Positions 1 through 9,193 of a stretch of 64,000 nucleotides of DNA are shown piece by piece. The notes beneath the pieces were generated by a model, which saw only the letters and a list, made by a program, of their open reading frames with translations, was not told where the DNA came from and searched no databases. Position 1 is the stretch's first letter. Each line of letters starts with the position of its first letter. Both the position numbers and the translations under genes were made by a program. Source of the DNA: Saccharopolyspora soli (GTDB lineage Bacteria > Actinomycetota > Actinomycetes > Mycobacteriales > Pseudonocardiaceae); the NCBI RefSeq assembly GCF_022678645.1, contig NZ_JALBWV010000042.1:1-64000 (forward strand). The letters run 5' to 3'.

Positions 1-60
1 CTCCCCAGCGCTGATGGTACTGCACCCGCCAGGGTGTGGGAGAGTAAGACACCACCGACA
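1..60 (+). rRNA. rrf: 5S ribosomal RNA, 3' end only
   Basis: The first 60 bases match the 3' part of actinobacterial 5S rRNA, including the segment reading GATGGTACTGCACCC, the helix strand GGGTGTGGGAGAGTA and the terminal ACACC. The 5' half lies outside the window, so an rRNA operon on the plus strand ends here. The exact last base is uncertain by a few nucleotides. Confidence 0.9.
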
Positions 61-69
61 CACAACATG

Positions 70-116
70 AAACCCCCTCCGACCATCCCGAATCGGGACG
101 GCCGGAGGGGGTTTTT
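70..116 (+). terminator. rRNA operon terminator
   Basis: CCCCCTCCG at 73-81 pairs perfectly with CGGAGGGGG at 103-111. A second helix inside the loop pairs TCCCG (86-90) with CGGGA (94-98). Five T residues follow directly at 112-116. It starts 10 bases after the 5S end, the expected intrinsic terminator of the rRNA operon. Confidence 0.9.
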
Positions 117-516
117 CCTATGTATTCACCAAACCAACCCGCAATGAAAAGGGTGGTTAGGTGTGGATGCGTCGGAGTTTTTTGTCGCAGCGGATGGCGG
201 TGACGTTGCGGGATTCGACCCCGCCTGCCGTTGGAATCGACACCGACCCCGCGATTTCTTGGCCAACATGCCTTGGTCGTGCCGCACGTTCCCAGCTAGC
301 GGCTTCGCCCGCTTCGCGCTGGCTCGTTCGACTCGCACGGCTCGGTCGACGGCGGCCTTGTTGCGGCTGGATGCGCGAGTTTCTGGTGTGCAGCGTTGTA
401 GGTGGGCATTATGCGTGGATGCTTCGACGTTCATCGTTGGCCATCACACGCTGGAAACCTCGTGATCTGGTCGGGACCTCGTAGGCGGTCGTGTCGGCGA
501 CACGTACGCTCACGGC
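117..516. other. Intergenic region without a convincing gene
   Basis: About 400 bases follow the rRNA terminator. Open frames exist on both strands but none has a ribosome binding site, recognisable family or coherent codon use. On the minus strand around 213-229 there is a T-arm-like stem-loop, GCGGGGTCGAATCCCGC, followed by AACGTCACCGCCA. That resembles a tRNA-Ser 3' end but no anticodon arm precedes it. The last bases carry a TACGCT -10 motif (505-510) for the next gene. Confidence 0.5.
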
Positions 517-1269
517 ATGAGTGGTGCGCGGATTCTCGTCGTCCAGCCTTCGAAGCTGGATCCGCCTGGTCAGTTGGGGGAATGGTTGCTGGCTGCTGGT
601 GCGGAGCTCGATGTTGTGCTCCCGGCCGAGGACCAGCTACCCGCGGACTTCGACAGGCATCAGGGTGTGGTCGTGCTCGGCGGTGAGATGGGTGTTTATG
701 ACGATCCAGATCATCCTTGGTTGGCCGACGTTCGCGCGCTGCTCAGCAGAGCGGTCAGCAAACGAGTGCCGGTCCTGGCTATCTGTCTCGGCGCCCAACT
801 GCTCGCCGCCGCAACTGGTGGGCAGGTGCGTGCCGCGCGCAAGGGACCCGAGGCTGGCACTTTGCTGGTCGCGAAGCGGGATGCCGCAGCCGAGGACCCA
901 CTGCTCGGTCCGATGCCGTTGACGCCCGATGTGTTGCAATTCCATACCGACGAGATAACCGCACTGCCACCATCGGCGCAGTTGCTCGCCTCCTCCCCGA
1001 AATGCGACAACCAGGCGTTCCGGGTGGGGGACTGCGCATACGGATTGCAGTTCCACATCGAGACCACGCCGGACATCGTGCTGGAGTGGGCCAGGCTTTC
1101 CCCGGACGTGGCGGAGACAGTCCGTCCTGGGCAGCTGGAGCCGGAACATCTGGCGGAGTTCCACGAGGAGCTGGCCGAGACGTGGCAGCCGGTCGCGGAA
1201 CGTTTCGTGCGGCTGGTCTCGACGCCGCCCGAGGAGCGCAGCACCAGCAGATTCCTACCGCTGGCGTGA
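517..1269 (+). CDS. Class I glutamine amidotransferase-like protein
   Basis: This 250-residue protein has the GATase class I fold seen in GMP-synthetase-like and gamma-glutamyl hydrolase-like enzymes. The nucleophile elbow is AICLGAQ with Cys90; the other triad members are His180 and Glu182 in LQFHIET. It stands alone, with no synthetase domain, so the acceptor substrate cannot be named; hydrolysis of a gamma-glutamyl amide is the family expectation. A TACGCT hexamer at 505-510 lies six bases before the ATG and there is no Shine-Dalgarno sequence, which suggests a leaderless transcript. glnE follows 52 bases downstream on the same strand, so a nitrogen-related role is plausible but inferred. 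Confidence 0.85.
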   Translation: MSGARILVVQPSKLDPPGQLGEWLLAAGAELDVVLPAEDQLPADFDRHQGVVVLGGEMGVYDDPDHPWLADVRALLSRAVSKRVPVLAICLGAQLLAAATGGQVRAARKGPEAGTLLVAKRDAAAEDPLLGPMPLTPDVLQFHTDEITALPPSAQLLASSPKCDNQAFRVGDCAYGLQFHIETTPDIVLEWARLSPDVAETVRPGQLEPEHLAEFHEELAETWQPVAERFVRLVSTPPEERSTSRFLPLA

Positions 1270-1321
1270 TTGTCGCCAGGTTGGCTCTTCAGCGGCAGCG
1301 GGTGCGGACTACCGTTCGGAC

Positions 1322-4300
1322 ATGGCCAACAGCAACTCGACGCGATCGGGTTCGGTGCCTTCTCCCGCACGCTACGGGTTCAGCGATGCGCCACGTGCCG
1401 AGGCCCAATTGAGACGAGCCGGTTGGTGGTCCGACGTCGGCCCGGAGGAGGCCGAGCCGATCGTGGCCGCGCTGTCGCGCACCCCGGACCCTGACCTGGC
1501 GCTGCACTCGCTCGACCGGTTCCGGGATGCCGCCGGTCCGACCTGGGCTGAGCTGGCTGGCGAACTGGTCAGCGATGTGGGGCTGCGCGGGCGTTTGTTC
1601 GGGGTGCTCGGTGATTCGACGGCATTCGCGGACCACCTCGTGGCGCATCCGGCTGATTGGCGCCGATTGCGCTCGGAGGCCGTCCAGCCCAGTACGCTCG
1701 AGGAGCGTACGTCGTTGTTGCTGGCGGCGGTGGAGGCCGACGGTGACGGTGTGCCGGGGACAGCGGGCGGTCCGGTCGCGAAGGTGTACGGCGCTGATGC
1801 GGTAAGCGTTCTGCGCAGCACTTACCGCGGGTTGTTGCTGGATGTCGCTGGCCACGACATGGCTAATGTCGCGGAGCCGTCGTTGCCGACGATGCCGTAC
1901 GAGAACGTTGCCGCGACGCTGTCGGACGTTGCAGTGGCCGCTCTTCGGGCTGCGTTGTCGGTGGCCGTGGCGGAGCTGAAACGGTCCGGCGTGGGTGAGG
2001 TGCCCCGGCTCGCCGTTATCGCGATGGGCAAGTGCGGCGGGCGGGAGCTGAACTACGTCAGCGATGTCGACGTGGTGTTCGTTGCCGACAGCGAGTTGGA
2101 GATCCCGGCGGCGACTCGGCTGGCCAGCCTCATGATGCGGATCGCGAGCCCGGCTTTCTTCGAAGTCGACGCCGCACTGCGCCCGGAGGGTAAGGCCGGG
2201 GCATTGGTTCGCACCCTGGACGGGCATCTCAGCTACTACCGCAGGTGGGCTCGCACCTGGGAGTTCCAGGCGTTGCTGAAGGCGCGTCCGGTAGCCGGGG
2301 ATGAAGAGCTCGGCGCGCGCTACCTCGAAGCGGTGCAGCCGCTGGTGTGGACCGCAGCGGAGCGCGAAGGCTTCGTGGTCGACGTTCGGTCGATGCGGCG
2401 ACGGGTCGAGGACCACGTTCCGTCGGAGCTGGTCGAGCGCGAGCTGAAGCTCGGCCGCGGTGGGCTGCGGGACGTGGAGTTCGCCGTGCAGCTGCTGCAA
2501 ATGGTCCACGGACGCAGCGACGACTCGTTGCGCTCGACGTCCACATTGGATGCCTTGCGGGCGCTGGGCGAGGGTGGCTACGTGGGTCGCACCGACGCCG
2601 CGGACTTGGTCGACTCCTACCGGTTCCTGCGCACTGTGGAACACCGGTTGCAGCTCCGGCAATTGCGCCGTACTCACCTGTTTCCGCCGTTCGACGACAG
2701 CGACGCGCTGAGCGCTCTCGCACGCGCGGTCGGTCTGCGTTCGTCCGGCCGCAACACTGCCGCGCAGGCTTTGGTCGCAGAGTTTCGCAGGCACAGCAAC
2801 AGGGTTCGCCGCCTGCACGAGAAGCTCTTCTACCGGCCGCTGCTGGAAGCGGTCGCGAAGGTGCCGACTGCGGCGCTCCGGTTGACCACTTCGGCGGCTG
2901 TCGAGCGGCTGGCAGCGCTCGGCTACACGTCACCGGAAGGCGCGCTGCGGCACATCGGCGCACTGACGTCCGGAGTGTCGCGGCGGGCGAGCATCCAGGG
3001 CACGCTGTTGCCGATGCTGCTGGATCTGCTGGCGCGCACCCCGGATCCCGACGGCGGCTTGCTCGCTTACCGCAAGGTGTCCGAGGCACTTGCCGAAACC
3101 CCGTGGTACCTGCGGCTGTTGCGCGACGAAGGCGTTGTCGCCGAACGATTGGCGCAGCTGCTGGGCACCTCGAAATTGGTGCCGGAACTGCTGGTGCGTG
3201 CTCCGGAAGTGCTGCGCCTGTTGTCGGACACGCCTGCGCTGGCCGAACGCGATCCGATGGAGGCCGCGGCGTCGTTGCGCAGTGCGGTGGCGCGTTACTC
3301 GGATCCGCAGCGGGCGGTGTCCGCGGCACGGTCGCTGCGGAGGCACGAACTGCTGCGCATCGCATGTAGTGACCTGCTTGATCTGGCGGAACCAGCGGAG
3401 GTGTTCCGGGCGCTGTCCAGCATCTGGGTGGCAGTGCTGGAGTCGGCGCTGGACGTGTCCATGCGGGACGTCGCCAGCCGGTCCGCGGGTGAGGTTCCAG
3501 CGCGGATCGCGGTGATCGGCATGGGGCGCTTGGGCGGTGCCGAACTCGGTTACGGTTCCGACGCCGACGTGATGTTCGTGTGCGAGCCGATCGGCGGGGC
3601 TGACGAGATGACGGCCGTCCGGTTCGCCAGCTCGGTCGTCGAACAGGTGCGGCGGCTGCTCGGTGCGCCGAGCCAGGATCCGGCCTTGGAAGTCGACATC
3701 GACCTGCGGCCGGAGGGGCGGCAGGGGGCTCTGGTGCGGACCCTGGACTCGTACCTGGCGTACTACCGGCGCTGGGGTGAGGTGTGGGAGGCGCAGGCCC
3801 TGCTGCGGGCGCGTGCGGTGGCGGGCGATGCGGACCTGGGGGAGCGGTTCTGCCGGGCCATCGATCCGATCCGGTATCCCAGCGGTGGGCTGGACGAGCC
3901 GAAGATCCGGGAGATCCGCCGCATCAAGGCGCGGGTGGATTCCGAGCGGCTGCCGAGGGGGGCTGACCCGGCTACGCACACCAAGCTCGGGCGCGGCGGC
4001 CTGACCGACGTGGAGTGGACGCTGCAACTGCTGCAGCTGCGGCATGCGCACGAGTTCGTCGAGTTGCGCACCACATCCACGGTCGACGGGCTACGGGCCG
4101 CGGCTGGTGTCGGCCTGCTGGATGCCGGTGACGCCGACGAGCTCATCGAGGCTTGGACGCTGGCGATGCGCGTGCGCAACGCGGTGATGCTGGTCCGCGG
4201 CAAGCCCGGCGACCAACTTCCCAAGCAGACGCGGGAACTGAGCGCGGTGGCAGCCGCGCTGGGCTATCCAGCTGGAGTGGACACCGGCGAGGTCGTCGAC

Positions 4301-4363
4301 GACTACCTGCGAGTGACACGGCACGCCCGCGCGGTGGTCGAGCGGGTCTTCTACGACTCGTGA
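1322..4363 (+). CDS. glnE: Bifunctional glutamine synthetase adenylyltransferase / adenylyl-removing enzyme
   Basis: This 1013-residue protein is a full-length GlnE. It contains two nucleotidyltransferase domains. The N-terminal adenylyl-removing half has NYVSDVDVVF (Ser247-Asp-Val-Asp250); the C-terminal adenylyltransferase half has GYGSDADVMF (Gly745-Ser-Asp-Ala-Asp749). Each is followed by a LGRGGLRD/LGRGGLTD-type helical domain. The enzyme attaches AMP to, and removes it from, a tyrosine of glutamine synthetase I in response to nitrogen status. Its target glnA lies 1.7 kb downstream on the opposite strand, the arrangement seen in Mycobacterium. The ATG at 1322 lacks a strong ribosome binding site; a GTG about 30 bases later is an alternative start. 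Confidence 0.95.
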   Translation: MANSNSTRSGSVPSPARYGFSDAPRAEAQLRRAGWWSDVGPEEAEPIVAALSRTPDPDLALHSLDRFRDAAGPTWAELAGELVSDVGLRGRLFGVLGDSTAFADHLVAHPADWRRLRSEAVQPSTLEERTSLLLAAVEADGDGVPGTAGGPVAKVYGADAVSVLRSTYRGLLLDVAGHDMANVAEPSLPTMPYENVAATLSDVAVAALRAALSVAVAELKRSGVGEVPRLAVIAMGKCGGRELNYVSDVDVVFVADSELEIPAATRLASLMMRIASPAFFEVDAALRPEGKAGALVRTLDGHLSYYRRWARTWEFQALLKARPVAGDEELGARYLEAVQPLVWTAAEREGFVVDVRSMRRRVEDHVPSELVERELKLGRGGLRDVEFAVQLLQMVHGRSDDSLRSTSTLDALRALGEGGYVGRTDAADLVDSYRFLRTVEHRLQLRQLRRTHLFPPFDDSDALSALARAVGLRSSGRNTAAQALVAEFRRHSNRVRRLHEKLFYRPLLEAVAKVPTAALRLTTSAAVERLAALGYTSPEGALRHIGALTSGVSRRASIQGTLLPMLLDLLARTPDPDGGLLAYRKVSEALAETPWYLRLLRDEGVVAERLAQLLGTSKLVPELLVRAPEVLRLLSDTPALAERDPMEAAASLRSAVARYSDPQRAVSAARSLRRHELLRIACSDLLDLAEPAEVFRALSSIWVAVLESALDVSMRDVASRSAGEVPARIAVIGMGRLGGAELGYGSDADVMFVCEPIGGADEMTAVRFASSVVEQVRRLLGAPSQDPALEVDIDLRPEGRQGALVRTLDSYLAYYRRWGEVWEAQALLRARAVAGDADLGERFCRAIDPIRYPSGGLDEPKIREIRRIKARVDSERLPRGADPATHTKLGRGGLTDVEWTLQLLQLRHAHEFVELRTTSTVDGLRAAAGVGLLDAGDADELIEAWTLAMRVRNAVMLVRGKPGDQLPKQTRELSAVAAALGYPAGVDTGEVVDDYLRVTRHARAVVERVFYDS

Positions 4364-4385
4364 TCGCAGCGCCTAGGGTGGAACC

Positions 4386-4901
4386 ATGACCACCGAGCTG
4401 CGCCAGGCTGAAGAACGCGACCATTCGCGGATAGTGGCGGCGATCGAGTCGTGGTGGACGGATTCCCGCAGTCCGGCGGCTGCGCGCGAATTGTCGCTGC
4501 TGGTGCCGCGGTTGTTTCTGCAGCATTTCTCCGGCACCAGCTTCGTGGCCGAGCAGGACGGTCGAATGGCGGGCTTTCTGGTCGGATTCCTGTCCTTCGA
4601 CCGCCCGCAGGATGCCTACATCCATTTTGTCGGTGTCGATCCGGCGCTGCGCGGGAGAGGACTCGCGCGCCAGCTCTACACCGCATTCTTCGACACCGCT
4701 TCCCGCGCTGGGCGCAGCCGCGTGCACTGCATCACGTCCCCGGCCAACAGCGGATCCATCGGTTTTCACCGGCGCATGGGTTTCCAGTTGGTTTCGGGTG
4801 ACGCCGAAATCGATGGGGTACCGGTGCACCAGAATTACGATGGCCGCGGCCACGACCGGGTTTGCTTCGTTCGGGATATTTCCCCGCTTCCCGCCCGCTG
4901 A
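4386..4901 (+). CDS. GNAT family N-acetyltransferase
   Basis: This 171-residue protein has the GNAT acetyl-CoA-binding motif A, FVGVDPALRGRGLARQLY, with the R/Q-x-x-G-x-G/A loop at residues 89-94. Motif B follows with NSGSIGFHRRMGF. It starts 22 bases after glnE with GGGTGG upstream of the ATG, so it is probably co-transcribed with glnE. It should transfer an acetyl group from acetyl-CoA to an amine or protein N-terminus; the substrate is not evident. Confidence 0.85.
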   Translation: MTTELRQAEERDHSRIVAAIESWWTDSRSPAAARELSLLVPRLFLQHFSGTSFVAEQDGRMAGFLVGFLSFDRPQDAYIHFVGVDPALRGRGLARQLYTAFFDTASRAGRSRVHCITSPANSGSIGFHRRMGFQLVSGDAEIDGVPVHQNYDGRGHDRVCFVRDISPLPAR

Positions 4902-5065
4902 CCTGCACTGGAGCGTCCAACGCGGACTATCCGGACAAAGTAGTTGACAATTGTTCCATTGCCTGCGACTGCGGTAGTCCGATTGGTCCGGATGATGCAT
5001 CGCGGTGCAACGCAGCTGCCGCGCGGTCCTCATTGGACCGCTTTTGGCGAACCCGGTCGGCGGTC

Positions 5066-5083
5066 CCGAATTCTCGAATTCGG
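5066..5083 (+). promoter_or_regulatory. Palindromic operator-like site before the SMP-30 gene
   Basis: CCGAATTC and GAATTCGG form a perfect 8-bp inverted repeat with a two-base centre. A TAGCCT -10-like hexamer follows at about 5087, so the palindrome lies where a repressor would block the promoter. No dedicated regulator gene is adjacent. Confidence 0.35.
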
Positions 5084-5136
5084 CAGTAGCCTCGGCGATC
5101 AAGGGCAGGAGTGGTCGGCGATCGGGGGAGGAGTCG

Positions 5137-5997
5137 ATGTCCGGGGACTTCGAGCTGCTCGTCGATCGGCAGGCGCTGTGCGGGGCGAGCCCGTTGTGGA
5201 TGTCGGCGCTGAATTGCGTGCATTGGGTGGATCTCCTGCGTCGCGAATTGCACACCTATCACCGGGATTCCGGTGTCGACGAAGTGCGGGTGCTGCCAGG
5301 TGTGGTGACGGCGTTGGGCGCGACCCGGCACGGGCAGTTGATCGCCGCTGCCGGGCACGGCTTCGCGCGGGTGCATTTGGGGCGTGCCGCGTTGGAACCG
5401 GTTGTGCAGGTGCGCAACGGCGATCGGATGAACGTCGGCGCCTGCGACCCGGCTGGGCGGTTCGTGGCCAGCACCCTGACGCATGCCCGCGAGCTGCGTG
5501 CCAGTGCGTTGTACGTGCTCGAAGGCGCCCGTGCTCGCCTGCTGGTCGACGGCGTGACCGGTGCCGGTGGCCTGGCCTGGAGTCCCGACGGCAGCCGGAT
5601 GTACCTGGTCGACATGCGCACCATCTGGGTCTACGACTACGACGTGGAACGGGCGCGCGCGGTTTCCGGGCGGCAGTGGGTGGTGTGCGCGGAATCCGAA
5701 GGCAGTCCGGAAGGCATCGCGGTGGACGCCGAAGGTTGTGTGTGGGTCGCCATGCACTGGACCGGTCGGATCCACCGGTATGCGCCCAGCGGGGACCTCG
5801 AAACCGTGCTGTGGGCGCCGACCAGGCGGATCACCAGCGTGACCTTCGGCGGTTCGCGGCTGGAGGAGATGTACGTGACCTCGGCCTGCTTCGGCTACGA
5901 CGAGGACGCGTTGCTCGCGGACCCGTACGCCGGTGCGCTGTTGCGTTTCCGGCCCGGCACGGTTGGTGTGCCGATGGCGCCCTGGCAGGGGATCTGA
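5137..5997 (+). CDS. SMP-30/gluconolactonase/LRE-like beta-propeller protein
   Basis: The ATG at 5137 follows GGGGGAGGAG by three bases, a better start than an upstream in-frame ATG at 5005. The 286-residue product has SMP-30 features: an N-terminal SPLWMSALNCVHWVDLLRREL segment (cf. E-x-P-x-W), a metal-site-like GGLAWSPDGSRMYLVD strand, EGSPEGIAVDAEGCVWVAMHW, and the C-terminal GALLRFRPGTVGVP. The family are Ca/Zn lactonases that open sugar lactones or phosphotriesters. The usual N-terminal Glu ligand is not obvious, so substrate and activity remain open. Confidence 0.8.
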   Translation: MSGDFELLVDRQALCGASPLWMSALNCVHWVDLLRRELHTYHRDSGVDEVRVLPGVVTALGATRHGQLIAAAGHGFARVHLGRAALEPVVQVRNGDRMNVGACDPAGRFVASTLTHARELRASALYVLEGARARLLVDGVTGAGGLAWSPDGSRMYLVDMRTIWVYDYDVERARAVSGRQWVVCAESEGSPEGIAVDAEGCVWVAMHWTGRIHRYAPSGDLETVLWAPTRRITSVTFGGSRLEEMYVTSACFGYDEDALLADPYAGALLRFRPGTVGVPMAPWQGI

Positions 5998-6062
5998 CCG
6001 GGCATCGCCAACCGCTGCGTTCTCGGACTAATAACACCAGGTGCTACCGCCTGGAAAAGCAG

Positions 6063-6092
6063 GCGGGGTGGGAACCGAGGTCCCCACCCCGC
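6063..6092. terminator. Bidirectional hairpin between converging genes
   Basis: GCGGGGTGGG at 6063-6072 pairs perfectly with CCCACCCCGC at 6083-6092 around a ten-base loop. It lies between the SMP-30 gene and glnA, which converge. On the minus strand it is followed by CTGCTTTTCC, giving a short T tract for glnA. Confidence 0.75.
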
Positions 6093-6112
6093 TCACCGGG
6101 CCGTTCAGCCGA

Positions 6113-7537
<1,425 letters not shown>

Positions 7538-7626
7538 CCTCGGTGGCTCCTTCACGCACTCGTACAGCTCACCGACGCCATGCAAAAACCCCGTCGCCGG
7601 CTCGGCGCCCACCGTATGTCATCGGT

Positions 7627-7664
7627 GTTGCCCTGCCGTCACTTCGATGTTTCATGGGCGTTAA
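7627..7664 (-). promoter_or_regulatory. GlnR box array upstream of glnA
   Basis: Read on the minus strand the sites are TTAAC, GAAAC, GTGAC and GCAAC, each separated by exactly six bases. This is two tandem copies of the GlnR a-site/b-site pair (gTnAC-n6-GaAAC) known from glnA promoters of Streptomyces and Saccharopolyspora. The array ends 90 bases before the proposed glnA start. It could also affect the divergent RDD gene. Confidence 0.75.
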
Positions 7665-7755
7665 CTGCCACCTGTTCGGGTGGCCGCGGTTGCGGCCATC
7701 GGCCGACCGCGGTGCTCCGACGGCTGCACTGGCGCGGCACCGTACCCTGAATGAC

Positions 7756-8226
7756 GTGCGAAGAGTCATCGGCTCGTGGCTGGACGGCCCGAAGGGTGCA
7801 TTGAACCACGCGCGAGAGCAGGGCGACGAGGCGCGGCCCAAGTGGCGCGGCGAGCAGCTCGGACTGCCCGAGGACGGTCCTGGGGCCGCGGCGCCGCTGG
7901 GCAAGCGCGCGCTGGCGTTCCTGATCGACATCGTGCTGGCGGCGCTGATCACCGCCGCGTTCACGGTGCCGAACTACCCCGGTGACTGGAGTCTGTTGAC
8001 CTGGTTCCTGATCACGGTCATCCCGGTGTCCTTCTTCGGCGTCACGCCGGGGATGGCGATGCTGCGGATCTGGGTCGCGCGGACCGACAGCACCGCCATG
8101 GTCGGGCCGCTGCGCGCGGTGTTGCGCTGCGGTCTGACGCTGCTGATCATCCCGGCGGTGGTGTGGAACTTCGACGGCCGCTCCTGGCACGACCGCCTCA
8201 GCGGCACCATCGTTCTCCGCCGCTGA
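7756..8226 (+). CDS. RDD family membrane protein
   Basis: The product is 156 residues from a GTG at 7756, the first start after the glnA promoter region. It has an RDD domain: LGKRALAFLIDIVLAALITAAF for the first membrane segment with the conserved R and D, a second segment LLTWFLITVIPVSFF, then GMAMLRIWV and SWHDRLSGTIVL. RDD proteins are small integral membrane proteins, some linked to ion transport. The same gene lies next to glnA and the DUF4191 gene in mycobacteria (Rv2219A). It ends at a bidirectional hairpin. Confidence 0.8.
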   Translation: MRRVIGSWLDGPKGALNHAREQGDEARPKWRGEQLGLPEDGPGAAAPLGKRALAFLIDIVLAALITAAFTVPNYPGDWSLLTWFLITVIPVSFFGVTPGMAMLRIWVARTDSTAMVGPLRAVLRCGLTLLIIPAVVWNFDGRSWHDRLSGTIVLRR

Positions 8227-8239
8227 GCCGACCGACGAA

Positions 8240-8272
8240 AAGCGGGCCCGGGTTGCTTTCCCGGACCCGCTT
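8240..8272. terminator. Bidirectional terminator between RDD and DUF4191 genes
   Basis: AAGCGGG-c-CCGGG pairs with CCCGG-a-CCCGCTT around TTGCTTT. It lies 14 bases past the RDD stop codon and 36 bases before the DUF4191 gene end, and both flanks carry A or T at the stem base. Confidence 0.75.
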
Positions 8273-8307
8273 CTTCGGTCATGCGTTCAATCAACTCAAG
8301 GTGCGAA

Positions 8308-9042
8308 CTACTTCGCGCGGCGGACGGCGCGTTGCACGTTGCGCATCTTGGCGCCCTGCGGCATCGGACCCTTGGGCATCGCGGTGCCGCGGCTGGCCAG
8401 GGCCGCCAGCCGGTTCTCGATCGAGTCGATCTGACCGGGACCGATGTTGCGGGGCAGCTTCATGATCCGCTGCTGCAACTTGCTCAGCCGGACCTGGCCC
8501 TCTTCGGTGCCGACCATGATCTCGTAGATCGGGGTGTCGCCGACCAGCCTGGCGACCCGCTTCTTCTCCTGCGCCATCAGCGACTTGACGCGGTGCGGGG
8601 AACCTTCGCCGACCAGCACGACACCTGGCCGACCGATCAGCCGGTGCACCGCGTCCAGCTGGGCCGTGCCCGCCACCGCCTGGGTCAACACCCACCGGCC
8701 GCGCAGGTTGTCCAGCGCCCACCCGGCCGCACCGGGCTGCCCGTCGGCCTTGCGGTAGACGTTGGCCTGCACCCGGCGTCCGAAGATGATCACGGCGGCC
8801 AGCAACCCGAAGGCCAAACCGGCTGGGAGGAACACCCAGTGCAAGGCCCAGATCATGCCCAGCAGGAACACCACGGCCGTCACACCGACGAACGCCCCGA
8901 GCATCAATGGGACGAGCAGCTTGTCCTCCCGGCGCTGCATCTTGAACGCCTCGAAGATCTGCTTGATGCGGCCCCGAGTCGCCTGGCGCCGTTGTTTGGC
9001 CGCCGCTTTCTTGGCGGCCTTGTCCTGGTCCTGCTTGGCCAT
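8308..9042 (-). CDS. DUF4191 conserved actinobacterial membrane protein
   Basis: The start at ATG 9042 gives MAKQDQDKAAKKAAAKQRRQ, a lysine-rich cytosolic N-terminus typical of the family; total 244 residues. Two adjacent membrane helices follow (PLMLGAFVGVTAVVFLLGMIW and VFLPAGLAFGLLAAVIIFG). A soluble domain of about 150 residues contains GWALDNLRGRWVLT and GRPGVVLVGEG. This is the Rv2219 family, nearly universal next to lipA in actinobacteria, with no established biochemical role. lipA lies upstream on the same strand. Confidence 0.85.
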   Translation of the reverse strand: MAKQDQDKAAKKAAAKQRRQATRGRIKQIFEAFKMQRREDKLLVPLMLGAFVGVTAVVFLLGMIWALHWVFLPAGLAFGLLAAVIIFGRRVQANVYRKADGQPGAAGWALDNLRGRWVLTQAVAGTAQLDAVHRLIGRPGVVLVGEGSPHRVKSLMAQEKKRVARLVGDTPIYEIMVGTEEGQVRLSKLQQRIMKLPRNIGPGQIDSIENRLAALASRGTAMPKGPMPQGAKMRNVQRAVRRAK

Positions 9043-9136
9043 GGTTTTCAGGATACGGCGCGGGTTCAACCAGGTGCAGTCGTGGTCCGGATGCGTGACC
9101 GACCCGTGAGCTCGGGCCGAACACTGCCAAGTGATG

Positions 9137-9185
9137 GGTGAAGGGCACCGCTTACCGACTTACTTGGTAAAAGGTGCCCTTCACC
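9137..9185. repeat. Hairpin repeat family 1, copy 1
   Basis: GGTGAAGGGCACC at 9137-9149 is perfectly inverted at 9173-9185. TTACC and GGTAA form a second stem around GACTTACTT. The same arms and TTACT loop recur at 26909-26957 and 43079-43125. This copy lies between lipA and the DUF4191 gene, just downstream of the lipA stop codon. Confidence 0.85.
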
Positions 9186-9193
9186 TCGGAAGA

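Noticed and set aside
196..232. tRNA-Ser-like 3' end on the minus strand (T-arm-like stem-loop and ...CACCGCCA)
   Set aside because: The loop lacks the conserved T54, two extra bases separate the T-arm from the acceptor-like sequence, and no matching 5' acceptor, D-arm or anticodon arm is found upstream. It could be an old attachment-site scar but is not a tRNA gene.
121..516. Open frames on both strands between the rRNA terminator and the amidotransferase gene
   Set aside because: No ribosome binding sites, no family resemblance, overlapping frames of similar length; typical of open frames in GC-rich DNA.
1289..2818. Long antisense frame inside glnE
   Set aside because: glnE is full length with clear catalytic motifs; the antisense product is arginine/glutamine-rich with no domain.
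5005..5136. N-terminal extension of the SMP-30 gene from an upstream ATG
   Set aside because: The extension crosses the palindrome and -10 motif, while ATG 5137 has an excellent ribosome binding site.
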